Of a stretch of DNA of 64,000 nucleotides, positions 8,667 through 18,415 are shown piece after piece. Positions within the stretch are counted from its first letter, which is position 1, and each line of letters starts with the position of its first letter. Source of the stretch: Rhodobacter sp. Har01 (GTDB taxonomy: Bacteria; Pseudomonadota; Alphaproteobacteria; Rhodobacterales; Rhodobacteraceae); NCBI RefSeq assembly GCF_020564565.1, contig NZ_JAJCTD010000001.1, positions 372,001-436,000 of the forward strand, given 5' to 3'. The notes beneath the pieces are model-generated. The model saw nothing but the letters and a program-made list of their open reading frames with translations, did not search any database and was not told the origin of the DNA. The translations under genes and the position numbers were made by a program.

Positions 8667-9608
8667 TCAGCCGGGGTGCGTCCAGCCCGACCGTCGCGGC
8701 ACCCGCACCGCGATCATCGGCTTGATCCAGGGTGAGCGGAAGCGGTCCAGGTCCAGCGCCTCATGCACGCCGGTCGTCTCTTCGCCGAACAGTCGCGTCG
8801 TCACCTGCGATCGGCAGTAGAACGGCGCATCCAGCATCGGCGCAGCCTGGCGGGGCATATGGCCGTCGTCCGAACGGGTTTCCCGCCGCACCCGCCAGGC
8901 CGAGGGTTTGAACCGGGTGAGCGGCGGCGGGTCGATCTGGTTGACACGGCCATCGGGCAGCACCTCGACCCCCAGTTCCAGCGTGGTGCCGTCGCGTCGG
9001 GTGGCGTCGTAGAAACACAGGGCGCGATCCTTCATCGGGAAGCGGCCCCAGGTCCAGAAGTTGAAATCGGCCTCCAGCGCCGCCGCGCCGAAGTTGGCGT
9101 CGAAATAGCCGTGGCCTTCCCAGCGGTGGCCGGGCGAGATGTCGACCTTGATCCGCGCGGTGGGGGCAAAGGGGCGCCAGGTGTGGCGGCCGTCTGGCGT
9201 CAGCAGGACTTCGGTCGAAGTCACCGCCTCGGGGATGAGTGTGATGGTGCCTCGCACCGGGCCAAGCCGGGGCAGGGCGCCCATTTCGTTCACCTCGACC
9301 ACCAGTTCGGTGCCGGTCCAGGTGACGGACGAGGGGCCGACGGTCAGCCGGTCATGGGTCTGCCGCAGCGCCGCGCGGCCGCGGTCGGTCATGGTGAAGC
9401 GACCGTCCGGGCCATAGGTGGCGACGTTGATGCAGACGTGGTTCTGCGGCGAGGCGCGTCCCGCCCAGGCGTACCAGGGCGAGAACACAGAGCCGATGAA
9501 GGCGATTACCGAGACCGATCGGTTCCCGTCGTCGGAGATCCCGTCGAGGTACCACCAGGCGTAGCCGTCCGGTTGGACGTAGACCGAGAACCAAGGTCCC
9601 GCACCATC
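8667..9608 (-). CDS. crtC: hydroxyneurosporene synthase / carotenoid 1,2-hydratase (start unresolved)
   Basis: CrtC adds water to the 1,2 double bond of neurosporene-type carotenoids on the way to spheroidene. Family landmarks are GYAWWYLDGISDDG, AFIGSVFSPWYAWAG, FTMTDRGRAAL and the tryptophan-rich DFNFWTWGRF. The conserved N-terminus is in this frame, yet no ATG, GTG or TTG occurs in frame between the distant ATG at 9884 (deep inside crtD) and the conserved region. The next in-frame ATG is at 9392, well inside the conserved domain. The end given (9608) is therefore only the approximate edge of homology. It overlaps crtD in another frame by about 100 bases. A missing or extra base, an unusual start or a frameshift from crtD are all possible. 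Confidence 0.8.
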   Translation of the reverse strand, partial: DGAGPWFSVYVQPDGYAWWYLDGISDDGNRSVSVIAFIGSVFSPWYAWAGRASPQNHVCINVATYGPDGRFTMTDRGRAALRQTHDRLTVGPSSVTWTGTELVVEVNEMGALPRLGPVRGTITLIPEAVTSTEVLLTPDGRHTWRPFAPTARIKVDISPGHRWEGHGYFDANFGAAALEADFNFWTWGRFPMKDRALCFYDATRRDGTTLELGVEVLPDGRVNQIDPPPLTRFKPSAWRVRRETRSDDGHMPRQAAPMLDAPFYCRSQVTTRLFGEETTGVHEALDLDRFRSPWIKPMIAVRVPRRSGWTHPG

Positions 9609-11065
9609 GCTTCGGCCGCGAACTTCCCGGAGCGGGTTGCCATCGGCACCCCCGCCCCCGGATGCGCCCCGCCCCCGCAGAGGTAGAGTCCCCGCAACTG
9701 GCTGCGCGCCTGCGGCTTGGCGAAGGCTGCCAGCGTTCCTTCCGGGCTGCGGCCGTAGATTGCCCCCTGCGACGCCGGGAACAGCTCTTCCAGCGTCGTC
9801 GGCGTGGTCAGCATGTTCGGTCCCGGTGGCGGATCGAAGGTCAGGCCCATCGCCGCCAGTTTCGGGAAGGTTCTCAGCGCGCATGCCTTGGCCTCATCGG
9901 GTTCGACGTGCCCTGCCGGGGCGTTGACAATGATCTCGAACCGTTCCAGCGCCCTTGGCGGCTTGCCGATCGCCCGGTCTTCGGCGCAGACGTAAAGCGT
10001 CGGGTCGTCCTGCGGCTTGCCGGACAGCAGCGGGTCGAACTCGGCCTCGGGGCGCCTGGAGAAGAACAGGTTGTGGTGGCCCAGCTTGGCGGCCAACGGG
10101 CCCTTCGGCGTGGCCGCGAAGGCCCAGACCTGGGCCGACAGGCTGCGCGGGCCGACGGCCTGCGGCGAGACGGCGTTCTTGGCGGTCGGGCCAAGGTAGC
10201 CCTGCGACAGGGCCGCCGGGTCGCCGTTGAAGATCACCGCCTTGCCTTCCAGCACCCGGCCGTCTTCCAGCGACACCGACATGGTGCCATCCGTCGCGCG
10301 GCCGATGTTGCGGGCCTTGACGCCGTAGTGGAAGGTCACGCCGTTGCGGACAGCCAGTGTCGCCAGCGCCTTGGCCAGCGCCGACATGCCGCCGTCGATG
10401 CCCCAGACGCCCGCCGCTTCGGCCTGCCAGATCAGCGCCATCACGGCCGGGGTCTTCGAGGGCCGGCCGCCGACGTAAGTGGCATAGCGGCCGAACAGCT
10501 GGATCAGCCGCGGGTCCTTGAAATGCGCCTTCAAGAGCGAGGGCAGCGAGCGGCCGGGCAGCAGCGCGGGCCAGAGCTTGGGCGATTTCATCGCGGCCTT
10601 GGCGACCGAGGGGATCTCGGGGCTGGAGGACTGCATGACCGGAGCGCGGAAGGTCTTGTAGAGGCCCGAGGTCAGGTCATAGAACTTGCGGAACCCCGAG
10701 GCCTCGTCCTCGCCGGCGAACTTCATGATCGCCTTCTCGGTCAGCCGCGGGTCGGCGAAGATGTCCAGCGACGAGCCGTCAGGCCAGAAGTGACGCGCCA
10801 GGATGGATTGCGGGACAAGCCGCACATGGTTGTCGAGCTTCTCGCCGAATCGCTCGAAGAGCGAATCGAACTCGGAGCGGAAGGTCAGGACGGTGGGTCC
10901 GGTATCGACCGGGCCTGCCACGGTGCGCAGGGTGCGGGCTTTGCCGCCGGGGGAATCGGCCGCCTCGACGACGGTCACGTTCCATCCCGAAGCGCGCGCG
11001 GAAAGGGCGGCGGAGAGGCCCCCGAAACCGGCGCCGATGATGATGACGCGAGGAGTGTTTTCCAT
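9506..11065 (-). CDS. crtD: methoxyneurosporene (hydroxyneurosporene) dehydrogenase
   Basis: CrtD is a phytoene-desaturase-family flavoprotein that introduces the 3,4 double bond of spheroidene-type carotenoids. The 519-residue product starts with the FAD motif GAGFGGLSAALSARASGW near residue 10 and ends with the family signature YLCGGGAHPGAGVPMATRSG. About 45 residues follow this signature, a Ser/Thr-rich tail (SRSTSNRTATPGG) that overlaps crtC. Start 11065 is chosen over an upstream ATG (11101) because it matches the family N-terminus. It is divergent from crtE across a region with two PpsR-type boxes. Confidence 0.93.
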   Translation of the reverse strand: MENTPRVIIIGAGFGGLSAALSARASGWNVTVVEAADSPGGKARTLRTVAGPVDTGPTVLTFRSEFDSLFERFGEKLDNHVRLVPQSILARHFWPDGSSLDIFADPRLTEKAIMKFAGEDEASGFRKFYDLTSGLYKTFRAPVMQSSSPEIPSVAKAAMKSPKLWPALLPGRSLPSLLKAHFKDPRLIQLFGRYATYVGGRPSKTPAVMALIWQAEAAGVWGIDGGMSALAKALATLAVRNGVTFHYGVKARNIGRATDGTMSVSLEDGRVLEGKAVIFNGDPAALSQGYLGPTAKNAVSPQAVGPRSLSAQVWAFAATPKGPLAAKLGHHNLFFSRRPEAEFDPLLSGKPQDDPTLYVCAEDRAIGKPPRALERFEIIVNAPAGHVEPDEAKACALRTFPKLAAMGLTFDPPPGPNMLTTPTTLEELFPASQGAIYGRSPEGTLAAFAKPQARSQLRGLYLCGGGAHPGAGVPMATRSGKFAAEAMVRDLGSRSTSNRTATPGGTSTGSPTTGTDRSR

Positions 11066-11094
11066 GGGCGCGAGTCTAGGCAAGGCCTCGGCGT

Positions 11095-11136
11095 TGTCCA
11101 TAGCGAATTACATGTTTGTGTAAGTTTTGATTTACA
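11095..11136. promoter_or_regulatory. paired PpsR/CrtJ-type boxes between crtD and crtE
   Basis: Two TGT-N12-ACA palindromes lie in the divergent region: 11095-11112 and 11119-11136. They are separated by six bases. The second, TGTAAG...TTTACA, is the better match; the first has weaker inner arms. In Rhodobacter, PpsR/CrtJ binds such pairs cooperatively and represses crt and bch genes in the presence of oxygen, so both crtDC and crtEF are likely under aerobic repression. The usual spacing is eight bases. Confidence 0.8.
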
Positions 11137-11198
11137 CTTCAGCGCCATGCGTGCAAACTGCGCGGCATTCGGCCGATGCGTCTGAAGGGGTGAGCACG

Positions 11199-12071
11199 AT
11201 GGATCTTTCCGCGCGGATCGAGGCGGCGGTGACGGCCGCCGTAAGGCTGGGGCAGGGCGGCTCCGAAGCCCCTGTCCGGCTTGCGCAAGCCTTGGAATAT
11301 GCTGTGACTCCTGGCGGCGCGCGGATCCGCCCGACGCTGTGCCTGTCGGTCGCGTTGGCCTGTGGCGACGACCGCCCGGCGCTGTCCGACGCGGCCGCGG
11401 CGAGCCTGGAACTGATCCATTGCGGCAGCCTGGTGCACGACGACTTGCCCTGCTTTGACGACGCCGACATCCGCCGCGGCAAAGCGACGCTGCACCGCGC
11501 CTACAGCGAGCCGCTGGCGGTTCTGGCGGGCGACAGCCTGATCACGCTGGGCTTCGAAGTGCTGGCCCGCGCGGCGGGCGACCGACCCGACCGCGCGCTG
11601 CGGCTGGTGACCGAACTGGCGCAGCGCACCGGCATGCCGGGCGGCATCTGCGCCGGGCAGGGCTGGGAATCCGAACCCAAGGTCGATCTGGCCGCCTATC
11701 ACCGCGCCAAGACCGGTGCGCTGTTCATCGCGGCCACGCGCATGGGCGCGATCGCCAGCGGCCAGGACCCCGACGCCTGGGAAGAGCTGGGCGACCGAAT
11801 CGGTGCCGCCTTCCAGGTGGCCGACGATCTGAAGGACGCGCTGGACAGCCCCGAGACCATCGGCAAGCCGGCCGGCCAGGACGTTGCCCACGGCCGCCCC
11901 AACGCGGTTACCGAAATGGGCGTGCCGGGGGCCATCGTACATCTGAAGGACATCCTTGCCGGCGCCATCTCGTCGATCCCGGCCTGCCCGGGCGAAGCGA
12001 TGCTTGCCCGCATGGTGCGCGCCTATGCCGAGCGCATGACGCCCGTTCACCACGCGACGGCCGCCCAGTGA
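11199..12071 (+). CDS. crtE: geranylgeranyl diphosphate synthase
   Basis: CrtE condenses farnesyl diphosphate with isopentenyl diphosphate to give GGPP, the precursor of carotenoids and of the bacteriochlorophyll tail. The 290-residue product has both aspartate-rich prenyltransferase motifs: HDDLPCFDDADIRRG near residue 80 and VADDLKD near residue 208. Start 11199 follows AAGGGG at a good distance; an in-frame GTG lies three codons upstream. It is eight bases from crtF and heads the crtEF-bchCXYZ-puf superoperon. Confidence 0.93.
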   Translation: MDLSARIEAAVTAAVRLGQGGSEAPVRLAQALEYAVTPGGARIRPTLCLSVALACGDDRPALSDAAAASLELIHCGSLVHDDLPCFDDADIRRGKATLHRAYSEPLAVLAGDSLITLGFEVLARAAGDRPDRALRLVTELAQRTGMPGGICAGQGWESEPKVDLAAYHRAKTGALFIAATRMGAIASGQDPDAWEELGDRIGAAFQVADDLKDALDSPETIGKPAGQDVAHGRPNAVTEMGVPGAIVHLKDILAGAISSIPACPGEAMLARMVRAYAERMTPVHHATAAQ

Positions 12072-12078
12072 GCGCCCT

Positions 12079-13236
12079 GTGAGCCGCACCGCCGTGCCGA
12101 CCGACGGGCCCGCGGACCTGTCCGCGGCGCAGGACCACAGCGAGAAGGCGCCGCTGGCGCTAAGCACCCGGCTGGGGCTGTCGGCCGAGTTTCATCGGCT
12201 GGCCGGGCGCGTGCCTGGCCTCAGGCAGATCGCCCGTGCCGAAGGCCGGGCGCTGTTCGACATCGTGCAGGGCTTCGTCGCCAGTCAGGTGCTGGTCGCG
12301 CTGGTTGAAACCGGGCTGTTGCGCGCCCTGGCCGAGTCTCCGGCGGATGCGCCGCGGCTGGCCCGGCTGGGAGGCCTGCCGCTGGAGCGGGCCGAAGTGC
12401 TGCTGAAGGCCGGCGCCGGGCTGAAGCTGATTCACCGCCGCGCCGGGCGCTGGCATCTGTCCACCCGGGGCGCCGCGCTGCAGGCGGTTCCGGGCCTTGA
12501 GGCGATGGTCCGCCACCACGGCGTCCTGTATCGCGACCTGGCCGACCCGGTGGCCTTTTTCCGCGGCGAGACCACGCCGGAACTGGCCGGGTTCTGGCCC
12601 TATGTCTTCGGCGCGGGGGCCGCAAAGGACCCGGGCCTGGCCGAGCGCTATTCCGAACTGATGGCCGACAGCCAGGGTCTGGTCGCGGAAGACACACTGA
12701 AGCTGGTGGATTTCAAGGGCATCACCGAACTGATGGACGTCGGCGGCGGCTCTGGCGCCTTCCTGGCGGCGGTGGGCGCGGCCTATCCGGCCCTGAAGAT
12801 GGTGCTGTTCGATCTGCCCGCCGTGGTGCCCGCCGCCGAAGCGCGGTTCCGCGACCCCGGCATGGCGGGCCGGGTCCGCATCCTGCCCGGTTCGTTCCGC
12901 GACGACCCGCTGCCCAGGGGCGCCGATGCGATCAGTCTGGTCCGGGTGCTGTTCGACCATGCCGACGCCACCGTGGCCGCGCTGCTGACGTCGGTCCATG
13001 CGGCGCTGCCCCCCGGCGGGCGGCTGATCGTGTCGGAACCGATGGGCGGTGGAGCCTCGCCAGATCGGCATACCGACGTGTACTATGGGGTTTACACTCT
13101 GGCCATGCAGACGGGGCGTTCCCGCGCCCCGGAAGAGATCGCCGGGCTGTGTTCTGCGGCCGGATTCGTCGATGTGAAAATCCGCAAGGGATTCAGGACC
13201 TTCGTAACCTCGGTTGTCGAGGCGCGCCGGCCCTGA
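12079..13236 (+). CDS. crtF: hydroxyneurosporene O-methyltransferase
   Basis: CrtF uses S-adenosylmethionine to methylate the 1-hydroxyl of demethylspheroidene. The 385-residue protein shows the class-I methyltransferase glycine motif LMDVGGGSGAFLAAVGAAYP near residue 215 and the later segment LIVSEPMGGG. The N-terminal half is the helical dimerisation domain seen in this family. It begins with GTG at 12079, directly after crtE. Its 3' end runs into the bchC promoter. Confidence 0.93.
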   Translation: MSRTAVPTDGPADLSAAQDHSEKAPLALSTRLGLSAEFHRLAGRVPGLRQIARAEGRALFDIVQGFVASQVLVALVETGLLRALAESPADAPRLARLGGLPLERAEVLLKAGAGLKLIHRRAGRWHLSTRGAALQAVPGLEAMVRHHGVLYRDLADPVAFFRGETTPELAGFWPYVFGAGAAKDPGLAERYSELMADSQGLVAEDTLKLVDFKGITELMDVGGGSGAFLAAVGAAYPALKMVLFDLPAVVPAAEARFRDPGMAGRVRILPGSFRDDPLPRGADAISLVRVLFDHADATVAALLTSVHAALPPGGRLIVSEPMGGGASPDRHTDVYYGVYTLAMQTGRSRAPEEIAGLCSAAGFVDVKIRKGFRTFVTSVVEARRP

Positions 13237-13254
13237 TCCTGCGACAAAGATACT

Positions 13255-13298
13255 TGTCCATTCCGTTTGACACCGCCGAATGTAAGTTTAGACTTACA
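13255..13298 (+). promoter_or_regulatory. bchC promoter with paired PpsR/CrtJ boxes
   Basis: Two TGT-N12-ACA boxes lie at 13255-13272 and 13281-13298 with the canonical eight-base gap. A sigma70-like promoter overlaps them: TTGACA at 13267-13272 and TAGACT at 13289-13294, 16 bases apart. Repressor binding would cover both promoter elements. This is the arrangement known for bchC in Rhodobacter species, where PpsR/CrtJ represses in oxygen. Confidence 0.85.
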
Positions 13299-13362
13299 CC
13301 TAAGCAGAATCCGACCCGCCCCCGACTCTGTCGGGGCTGAGCCGGGCAGAGAGGGAACCGTT

Positions 13363-14307
13363 GTGAGAACCACTGCCGTCATCCTTGAGGGACCGCGCAA
13401 GCTGGGGCTTGAAAGCCTTGGCCTGGTGACGCCCGGGCCGGCGGACCTGGTGGTCGAGGTTTCTCATTCCGGAATCTCCACCGGCACCGAAAAGCTGTTC
13501 TATACCGGCACCATGCCGCCCTTCCCCGGCATGGGGTATCCGCTGGTTCCCGGCTATGAATCGGCGGGCGAGGTGGTCGAGGCCGGCCCCGACACCGGGT
13601 TCCGGATCGGCGAACGGGTCTTCGTGCCCGGCGCAAACTGTTTCACCGGCGACGTGAAGGGCCTGTTCGGGGGCGCCAGCCGCCGGCTGGTCACCAAGGC
13701 GTCGCGCGTCTCGAGAATCGATCCGGCGCTGGGCGCCGAGGGTGCGCTGCTGGCGCTGGCCGCGACCGCGCGGCATGCGCTGGCCGGGTTCAACACCGCG
13801 CTGCCCGACCTGATCGTGGGTCATGGCACGCTGGGCCGGCTGCTGGCGCGGCTGACGATTGCCGCGGGCGCCCCGGCGCCGACGGTCTGGGACATCAATC
13901 CCGCCCGCCGCGACGGCGCCGAAGGTTATTCGGTCATCGCCCCCGAGGATGATCCGCGCCGCGACTACCGCTCGGTCTATGATGCGTCGGGCGCCAAGGG
14001 GATGCTGGACCAGTTGGTGATGCGCATCGCCAAGGGCGGCGAGGTGGTGCTGGTCGGGTTCTACACCGAGCCGGTGGCCTTTGCCTTTCCGCCGGCCTTC
14101 ATGAAGGAAGCCCGCTTCCGGATTGCCAGCGAATGGCAGCCGGACGATCTGGTCGCCACGCGGGCGCTGATCGAATCCGGTGCGCTGAGCCTGAAGGGGC
14201 TGATCACGCACACCCGTCCTGCCGCCCAGGCGGCCGAGGCCTATGAGACCGCCTTTGGCGACCCGGCCTGCCTGAAGATGATCCTCGACTGGAGTGGCAC
14301 CGCATGA
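13363..14307 (+). CDS. bchC: 3-hydroxyethyl bacteriochlorophyllide a dehydrogenase
   Basis: BchC oxidises the 3-hydroxyethyl group to 3-acetyl late in bacteriochlorophyll a synthesis. The 314-residue product is a zinc-alcohol-dehydrogenase-like protein with the segments [25 protein letters not shown] and [12 protein letters not shown]. It uses a GTG start at 13363, preceded by GAGAGGGA; the frame runs further upstream through the promoter but that part is not conserved-looking. The stop overlaps the bchX ATG. Confidence 0.93.
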   Translation: MRTTAVILEGPRKLGLESLGLVTPGPADLVVEVSHSGISTGTEKLFYTGTMPPFPGMGYPLVPGYESAGEVVEAGPDTGFRIGERVFVPGANCFTGDVKGLFGGASRRLVTKASRVSRIDPALGAEGALLALAATARHALAGFNTALPDLIVGHGTLGRLLARLTIAAGAPAPTVWDINPARRDGAEGYSVIAPEDDPRRDYRSVYDASGAKGMLDQLVMRIAKGGEVVLVGFYTEPVAFAFPPAFMKEARFRIASEWQPDDLVATRALIESGALSLKGLITHTRPAAQAAEAYETAFGDPACLKMILDWSGTA

Positions 14308-15308
14308 CCCTGGACGTCCCCAACATCAAGGACTACGACGCCGGTCTGCGCGCCGAGGCGGCAGAAGAGCCGACGCTGGAAATCCCGCAATCGGAGCCGA
14401 CCAAGAAGACGCAGATCATCGCGATCTACGGCAAGGGCGGCATCGGGAAATCGTTCACCCTGGCCAACCTCAGCCACATGATGGCCGAGATGGGCAAGCG
14501 GGTGCTGCTGATCGGCTGCGATCCGAAGTCGGATACCACCAGCCTGCTGTTCGGCGGCAAGGCCTGTCCGACCATCATCGAGACCTCGACCAAGAAGAAG
14601 CTGGCGGGCGAAGAGGTGAAGGTCGGCGACGTCTGCTTCAAGCGCGGCGGTGTCTATGCGATGGAGCTGGGCGGGCCGGAAGTCGGCCGCGGCTGCGGCG
14701 GTCGCGGTATCATCCACGGCTTCGAGACGCTGGAGAAGCTGGGCTTCCACGACTGGGATTTCGACTACGTGCTCTTGGACTTCCTGGGCGACGTGGTCTG
14801 CGGCGGCTTCGGCCTGCCGATCGCCCGCGACATGGCGCAGAAGGTGATCGTGGTCGGCTCGAACGACCTGCAGTCGCTGTATGTGGCCAACAACGTCTGC
14901 TCGGCGGTGGAGTATTTCCGCAAGCTGGGCGGCAATGTCGGCGTGGCGGGCCTTGTGATCAACAAGGATGACGGCACCGGAGAGGCTGCCGCCTTTGCCG
15001 AGGCGGTGGGCATTCCGATCCTGGCCAGCATCCCGGCGGATGAGGATCTGCGGCGGAAATCGGCGAATTACCTGATCGTCGGCAGCCATGCCACGCAATG
15101 GGGCGCGCTGTTCGAGGAACTGGCGATCAACGTGGATGTGGCACCGCCGCTGCGTCCCAAGCCCTTGAGCCAGGATGGCCTTCTGGCGCTGTTCTCGGCC
15201 GAGACCACGGGGGCCGGCTTCGTGCTGGACCCGGCCACCGACGAAGACATGCGCGGCAAGTATGCGGGCCAGAAGGTCTCGCTTGAAGTGGTGTACGACA
15301 ATGCTTGA
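14304..15308 (+). CDS. bchX: chlorophyllide a reductase iron protein subunit X
   Basis: BchX is the nitrogenase-iron-protein-like ATPase that feeds electrons to BchYZ to reduce ring B of chlorophyllide a. The 334-residue product has the P-loop GKGGIGKS at residues 43-50. The two cysteines that bridge the 4Fe-4S cluster in the homodimer are C131 (GRGCGGRG) and C166 (VVCGGFG). It overlaps bchC by four bases and a 24-codon frame at its 3' end. Confidence 0.95.
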   Translation: MTLDVPNIKDYDAGLRAEAAEEPTLEIPQSEPTKKTQIIAIYGKGGIGKSFTLANLSHMMAEMGKRVLLIGCDPKSDTTSLLFGGKACPTIIETSTKKKLAGEEVKVGDVCFKRGGVYAMELGGPEVGRGCGGRGIIHGFETLEKLGFHDWDFDYVLLDFLGDVVCGGFGLPIARDMAQKVIVVGSNDLQSLYVANNVCSAVEYFRKLGGNVGVAGLVINKDDGTGEAAAFAEAVGIPILASIPADEDLRRKSANYLIVGSHATQWGALFEELAINVDVAPPLRPKPLSQDGLLALFSAETTGAGFVLDPATDEDMRGKYAGQKVSLEVVYDNA

Positions 15309-15375
15309 TCTCGAGGCCCTGAGCCGTCTGGAAGAAGCCCTGAAGATGCTGGGATCGCGGGGAGTGCGGAAGTGA
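15301..15375 (+). CDS. 24-codon ORF bridging bchX and bchY
   Basis: The small frame starts with ATG at 15301, inside the last codons of bchX, and its TGA at 15373-15375 overlaps the GTG start of bchY at 15372. The product ([16 protein letters not shown], then eight residues) would form one amphipathic helix. Its last codons contain the GGGGAG Shine-Dalgarno of bchY. It may serve only to carry ribosomes from bchX to bchY. No family is recognised. Confidence 0.35.
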   Translation: MLDLEALSRLEEALKMLGSRGVRK

Positions 15376-16919
15376 CCGAACTGCGCACCCAATTGGTGGC
15401 CGATGCGCCCGACCTGAACGGGGAGGCAAGCGCTTCCCTGTCCGGGGACGGCCTTGGCTGCCATGCCGGTGCGGAGATGGCCGCCGCCGCCAAGGCCGCA
15501 GGGAACGCCGGACTGCTGGAGCAGTTTGCCGCGGATTACCCGAAGGGCCCGCACGAAAAGCCGCAAAGCATGTGCCCGGCCTTTGGCAGCTTGCGCGTCG
15601 GGTTGCGGATGCGCCGGGTGGCGACGGTGCTGTCGGGCAGCGCCTGCTGCGTGTACGGGCTGAGCTTCATCTCGCATTTCTACGGCGCCCGCCGCTCGGT
15701 CGGCTATGTGCCGTTCTCCAGCGAGACGCTGGTCACCGGCAAGCTGTTCGAGGACATCCGCGATGCGGTGCACGAACTGGCCGATCCCGACCGCTATGAC
15801 GCGATCGTGGTGACCAACCTTTGCGTGCCCACCGCCAGCGGCGTGCCGCTGCGGCTGCTGCCCAGCGAGATCAACGGCGTCCGCATCGTCGGCATCGACG
15901 TGCCGGGGTTCGGCGTGCCGACCCATGCCGAGGCCAAGGACGTGCTGGCCGGCGCGATGCTGAAATACGCCCGCCACGAGATCATGGCCGGCCCGGTGCC
16001 GGCCCCCGTCTCGGGCCGCGGCGACCGGCCGACCGTGACCCTGCTGGGCGAGATGTTCCCGGCCGACCCGATGATGATCGGCGCGATGCTGGCCCCGATG
16101 GGTCTGGCCGTCGGCCCCACCGTTCCCTGCCGCGAATGGCGCGAGCTTTACGCCGCGCTGGACAGCAAGGTGGTCGCCGCGATCCACCCGTTCTATTCCG
16201 CCTCGATCCGCGAGTTCCAGGCCGCCGGCCGCGCCGTCGTCGGCAGCGCTCCGGTGGGCCATGACGGCACGATGGACTGGCTGGCTGCCATCGGCGAGGC
16301 TTACGGTGTGGCCGCCGACAAGATCGCCGCCGCGCAGAATGCCTTTGGCCCGGCCATCAAGGCCGCGCTGGCCAAGGCGCCCATCAAGGGCCGCATCACG
16401 CTGTCGGGCTATGAGGGCAGCGAGCTGCTGGTGGCCCGCCTGCTGATCGAAAGCGGCGCGGATGTGCCTTACGTCGGCACCGCCTGCGGCAAGACCGAAT
16501 GGAGTGCGGCCGACCGCGCCTGGCTGGAAGCCCGCGACGTGGTGGTGAAATACCGCGCCTCGCTGGAAGACGACCTGGCGGCGATGGAAGCGTTCAAGCC
16601 CGATCTCGCCATCGGCACCACGCCGGTGGTGCAGAAGGCCAAGGAACTGGGCGTTCCGGCCCTTTACTTCACCAACCTGATCTCGGCCCGCCCGCTGATG
16701 GGCCCGGCCGGGGCGGGAAGCCTGGCGCAGGTTGTCACCGCCGCGATGGCGGGCAAGGCCCGGATGGACCAGATGCGCACCTTCTTCGAAGGCGTGGGAA
16801 CCGGCGACACCGCCGGCATCTGGGAAGGCGCGCCGAACCTGCGGCCGGACTATCGCGCGCTGCATCAGAAGAAACTCGACAAGGCCGCCCGCGCGGCCAA
16901 GTCCGAGGAGATGATCTGA
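15372..16919 (+). CDS. bchY: chlorophyllide a reductase subunit Y
   Basis: BchY forms the catalytic heterotetramer with BchZ and is related to NifD and BchN. The 515-residue product contains the conserved cysteine stretch [16 protein letters not shown] and [12 protein letters not shown], which supplies cluster ligands, and the conserved NLCVPTASG segment. Start is GTG at 15372, with GGGGAG seven bases upstream. The stop and the bchZ start share one base (TGATG). Confidence 0.94.
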   Translation: MTELRTQLVADAPDLNGEASASLSGDGLGCHAGAEMAAAAKAAGNAGLLEQFAADYPKGPHEKPQSMCPAFGSLRVGLRMRRVATVLSGSACCVYGLSFISHFYGARRSVGYVPFSSETLVTGKLFEDIRDAVHELADPDRYDAIVVTNLCVPTASGVPLRLLPSEINGVRIVGIDVPGFGVPTHAEAKDVLAGAMLKYARHEIMAGPVPAPVSGRGDRPTVTLLGEMFPADPMMIGAMLAPMGLAVGPTVPCREWRELYAALDSKVVAAIHPFYSASIREFQAAGRAVVGSAPVGHDGTMDWLAAIGEAYGVAADKIAAAQNAFGPAIKAALAKAPIKGRITLSGYEGSELLVARLLIESGADVPYVGTACGKTEWSAADRAWLEARDVVVKYRASLEDDLAAMEAFKPDLAIGTTPVVQKAKELGVPALYFTNLISARPLMGPAGAGSLAQVVTAAMAGKARMDQMRTFFEGVGTGDTAGIWEGAPNLRPDYRALHQKKLDKAARAAKSEEMI

Positions 16920-18415
16920 TGCTGGTGCTGGACCACGATCGGGCAGGGGGCTACTGGGGCGCGGTCTACGCGTTCTGCGCCGTCAAGGGCCTGCAGGTGG
17001 TGATCGACGGCCCGGTGGGCTGCGAGAACCTGCCGGTCACCAGCATCCTGCACTACACCGACGCGCTGCCGCCGCATGAACTGCCCATCGTCGTCACCGG
17101 CCTGGGCGAGGAAGAGCTGGGCCGCGAAGGCACCGAAGGCGCGATGAAGCGGGCCTGGAAGACCCTGGACCCGGCGCTGCCGGCGGTGGTGGTCACCGGC
17201 TCGATCGCCGAGATGATCGGCGGCGGCGTCACCCCGCAAGGCACCAACATCCAGCGCTTCCTGCCGCGCACCATCGACGAAGACCAGTGGCAAGCGGCCG
17301 ACCGGGCAATGACCTGGATCTTCACCGAATTCGGCATGACCAAGGGCCGGATGCCCCCCGAGGCCGACCGCCCCGAAGGCGCGCGCCCGCGGGTGAACAT
17401 CCTGGGGCCGATGTACGGCACCTTCAACATGGCGAGCGACCTGCACGAGATCCGCCGCTTGGTCGAAGGCATCGGCGCCGAGGTCAACATGGTGATGCCG
17501 CTGGGCGCCCATCTGGCCGAGATGCGAAATCTGGTGAATGCCGACGCCAATGTGGTGATGTACCGCGAGTTCGGCCGCGGCCTGGCCGAGGTCTTGGGCA
17601 AGCCCTACCTGCAGGCGCCGATCGGGCTTGAGTCGACCACGCTGTTCCTGCGCAAGCTGGGCGAGATGCTGGGGCTGGACCCGGAGCCGTTCATCGCCCG
17701 CGAAAAGCATTCGACGCTGAAGCCTCTGTGGGACCTTTGGCGTTCGGTCACCCAGGACTTCTACGCAACGGCAAGCTTCGGCATCGTGGCGAACGAGACC
17801 TATGCCCGCGGCATCCGGAACTATCTTGAGGGCGATCTGGGCTTTCCCTGTGCCTTCGCGGTGGCCCGAAAGGCCGGGCAAAAGACCAACAACCAGGAAG
17901 TTCGGGCGCTGTTGCAGCAGCACCGGCCGCTGGTGGTGATGGGGTCGATCAACGAGAAGATGTATCTTGCCGAAATGAAGGCCGGGCATGGACCTGCGCC
18001 CAGTTTCATTCCGGCCAGCTTTCCCGGTGCGGCGATCCGGCGCGCGACGGGGACGCCCTTCATGGGATATGCTGGCGCCGTCTACCTGTTGCAGGAAGTT
18101 TGCAATGGCTTGTTCGATGCCTTGTTCCATATCCTGCCGCTCGCTTCCGAAATGGACAGCGCTGCGGCGACGCCCACGACGCTGCGCCGCGACATGCCCT
18201 GGGACGTCGATGCCCAGGCCGCGCTTGACCGCATCGTCGCTGAGCATCCGGTCTTGACCCGCATTTCGGCGGCCAAGTCCCTGCGCGATGCGGCCGAGAA
18301 GGCCGCGCTGGACCAGGGCGCCGAGCGGGTGGTGTTAGAAGTCGTCGAGGCCCTTCGCGGCGGTGCCGCGGGCCAAGGCAGCAAGAACAAACAGAGCAAG
18401 GGGGACCCGGCATGA
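16919..18415 (+). CDS. bchZ: chlorophyllide a reductase subunit Z
   Basis: BchZ is the NifK/BchB-like partner of BchY. The 498-residue product has the N-terminal [12 protein letters not shown], in which the cysteine is an iron-sulfur ligand, and the conserved segments [15 protein letters not shown] and [18 protein letters not shown]. The C-terminus is a charged low-complexity tail. In Rhodobacter the puf promoter lies within the end of this gene, so the region around 17700-18400 probably contains it, but no clear promoter could be picked out. Confidence 0.94.
   Translation: MLVLDHDRAGGYWGAVYAFCAVKGLQVVIDGPVGCENLPVTSILHYTDALPPHELPIVVTGLGEEELGREGTEGAMKRAWKTLDPALPAVVVTGSIAEMIGGGVTPQGTNIQRFLPRTIDEDQWQAADRAMTWIFTEFGMTKGRMPPEADRPEGARPRVNILGPMYGTFNMASDLHEIRRLVEGIGAEVNMVMPLGAHLAEMRNLVNADANVVMYREFGRGLAEVLGKPYLQAPIGLESTTLFLRKLGEMLGLDPEPFIAREKHSTLKPLWDLWRSVTQDFYATASFGIVANETYARGIRNYLEGDLGFPCAFAVARKAGQKTNNQEVRALLQQHRPLVVMGSINEKMYLAEMKAGHGPAPSFIPASFPGAAIRRATGTPFMGYAGAVYLLQEVCNGLFDALFHILPLASEMDSAAATPTTLRRDMPWDVDAQAALDRIVAEHPVLTRISAAKSLRDAAEKAALDQGAERVVLEVVEALRGGAAGQGSKNKQSKGDPA

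Noticed and set aside
14241-16865. Very long open frame on the minus strand opposite bchX and bchY (and similar ones opposite most genes)
   Set aside because: High GC content keeps antisense frames open. The product is rich in His, Arg, Gly and Ala with no recognisable domain, while the plus strand encodes well-known proteins.
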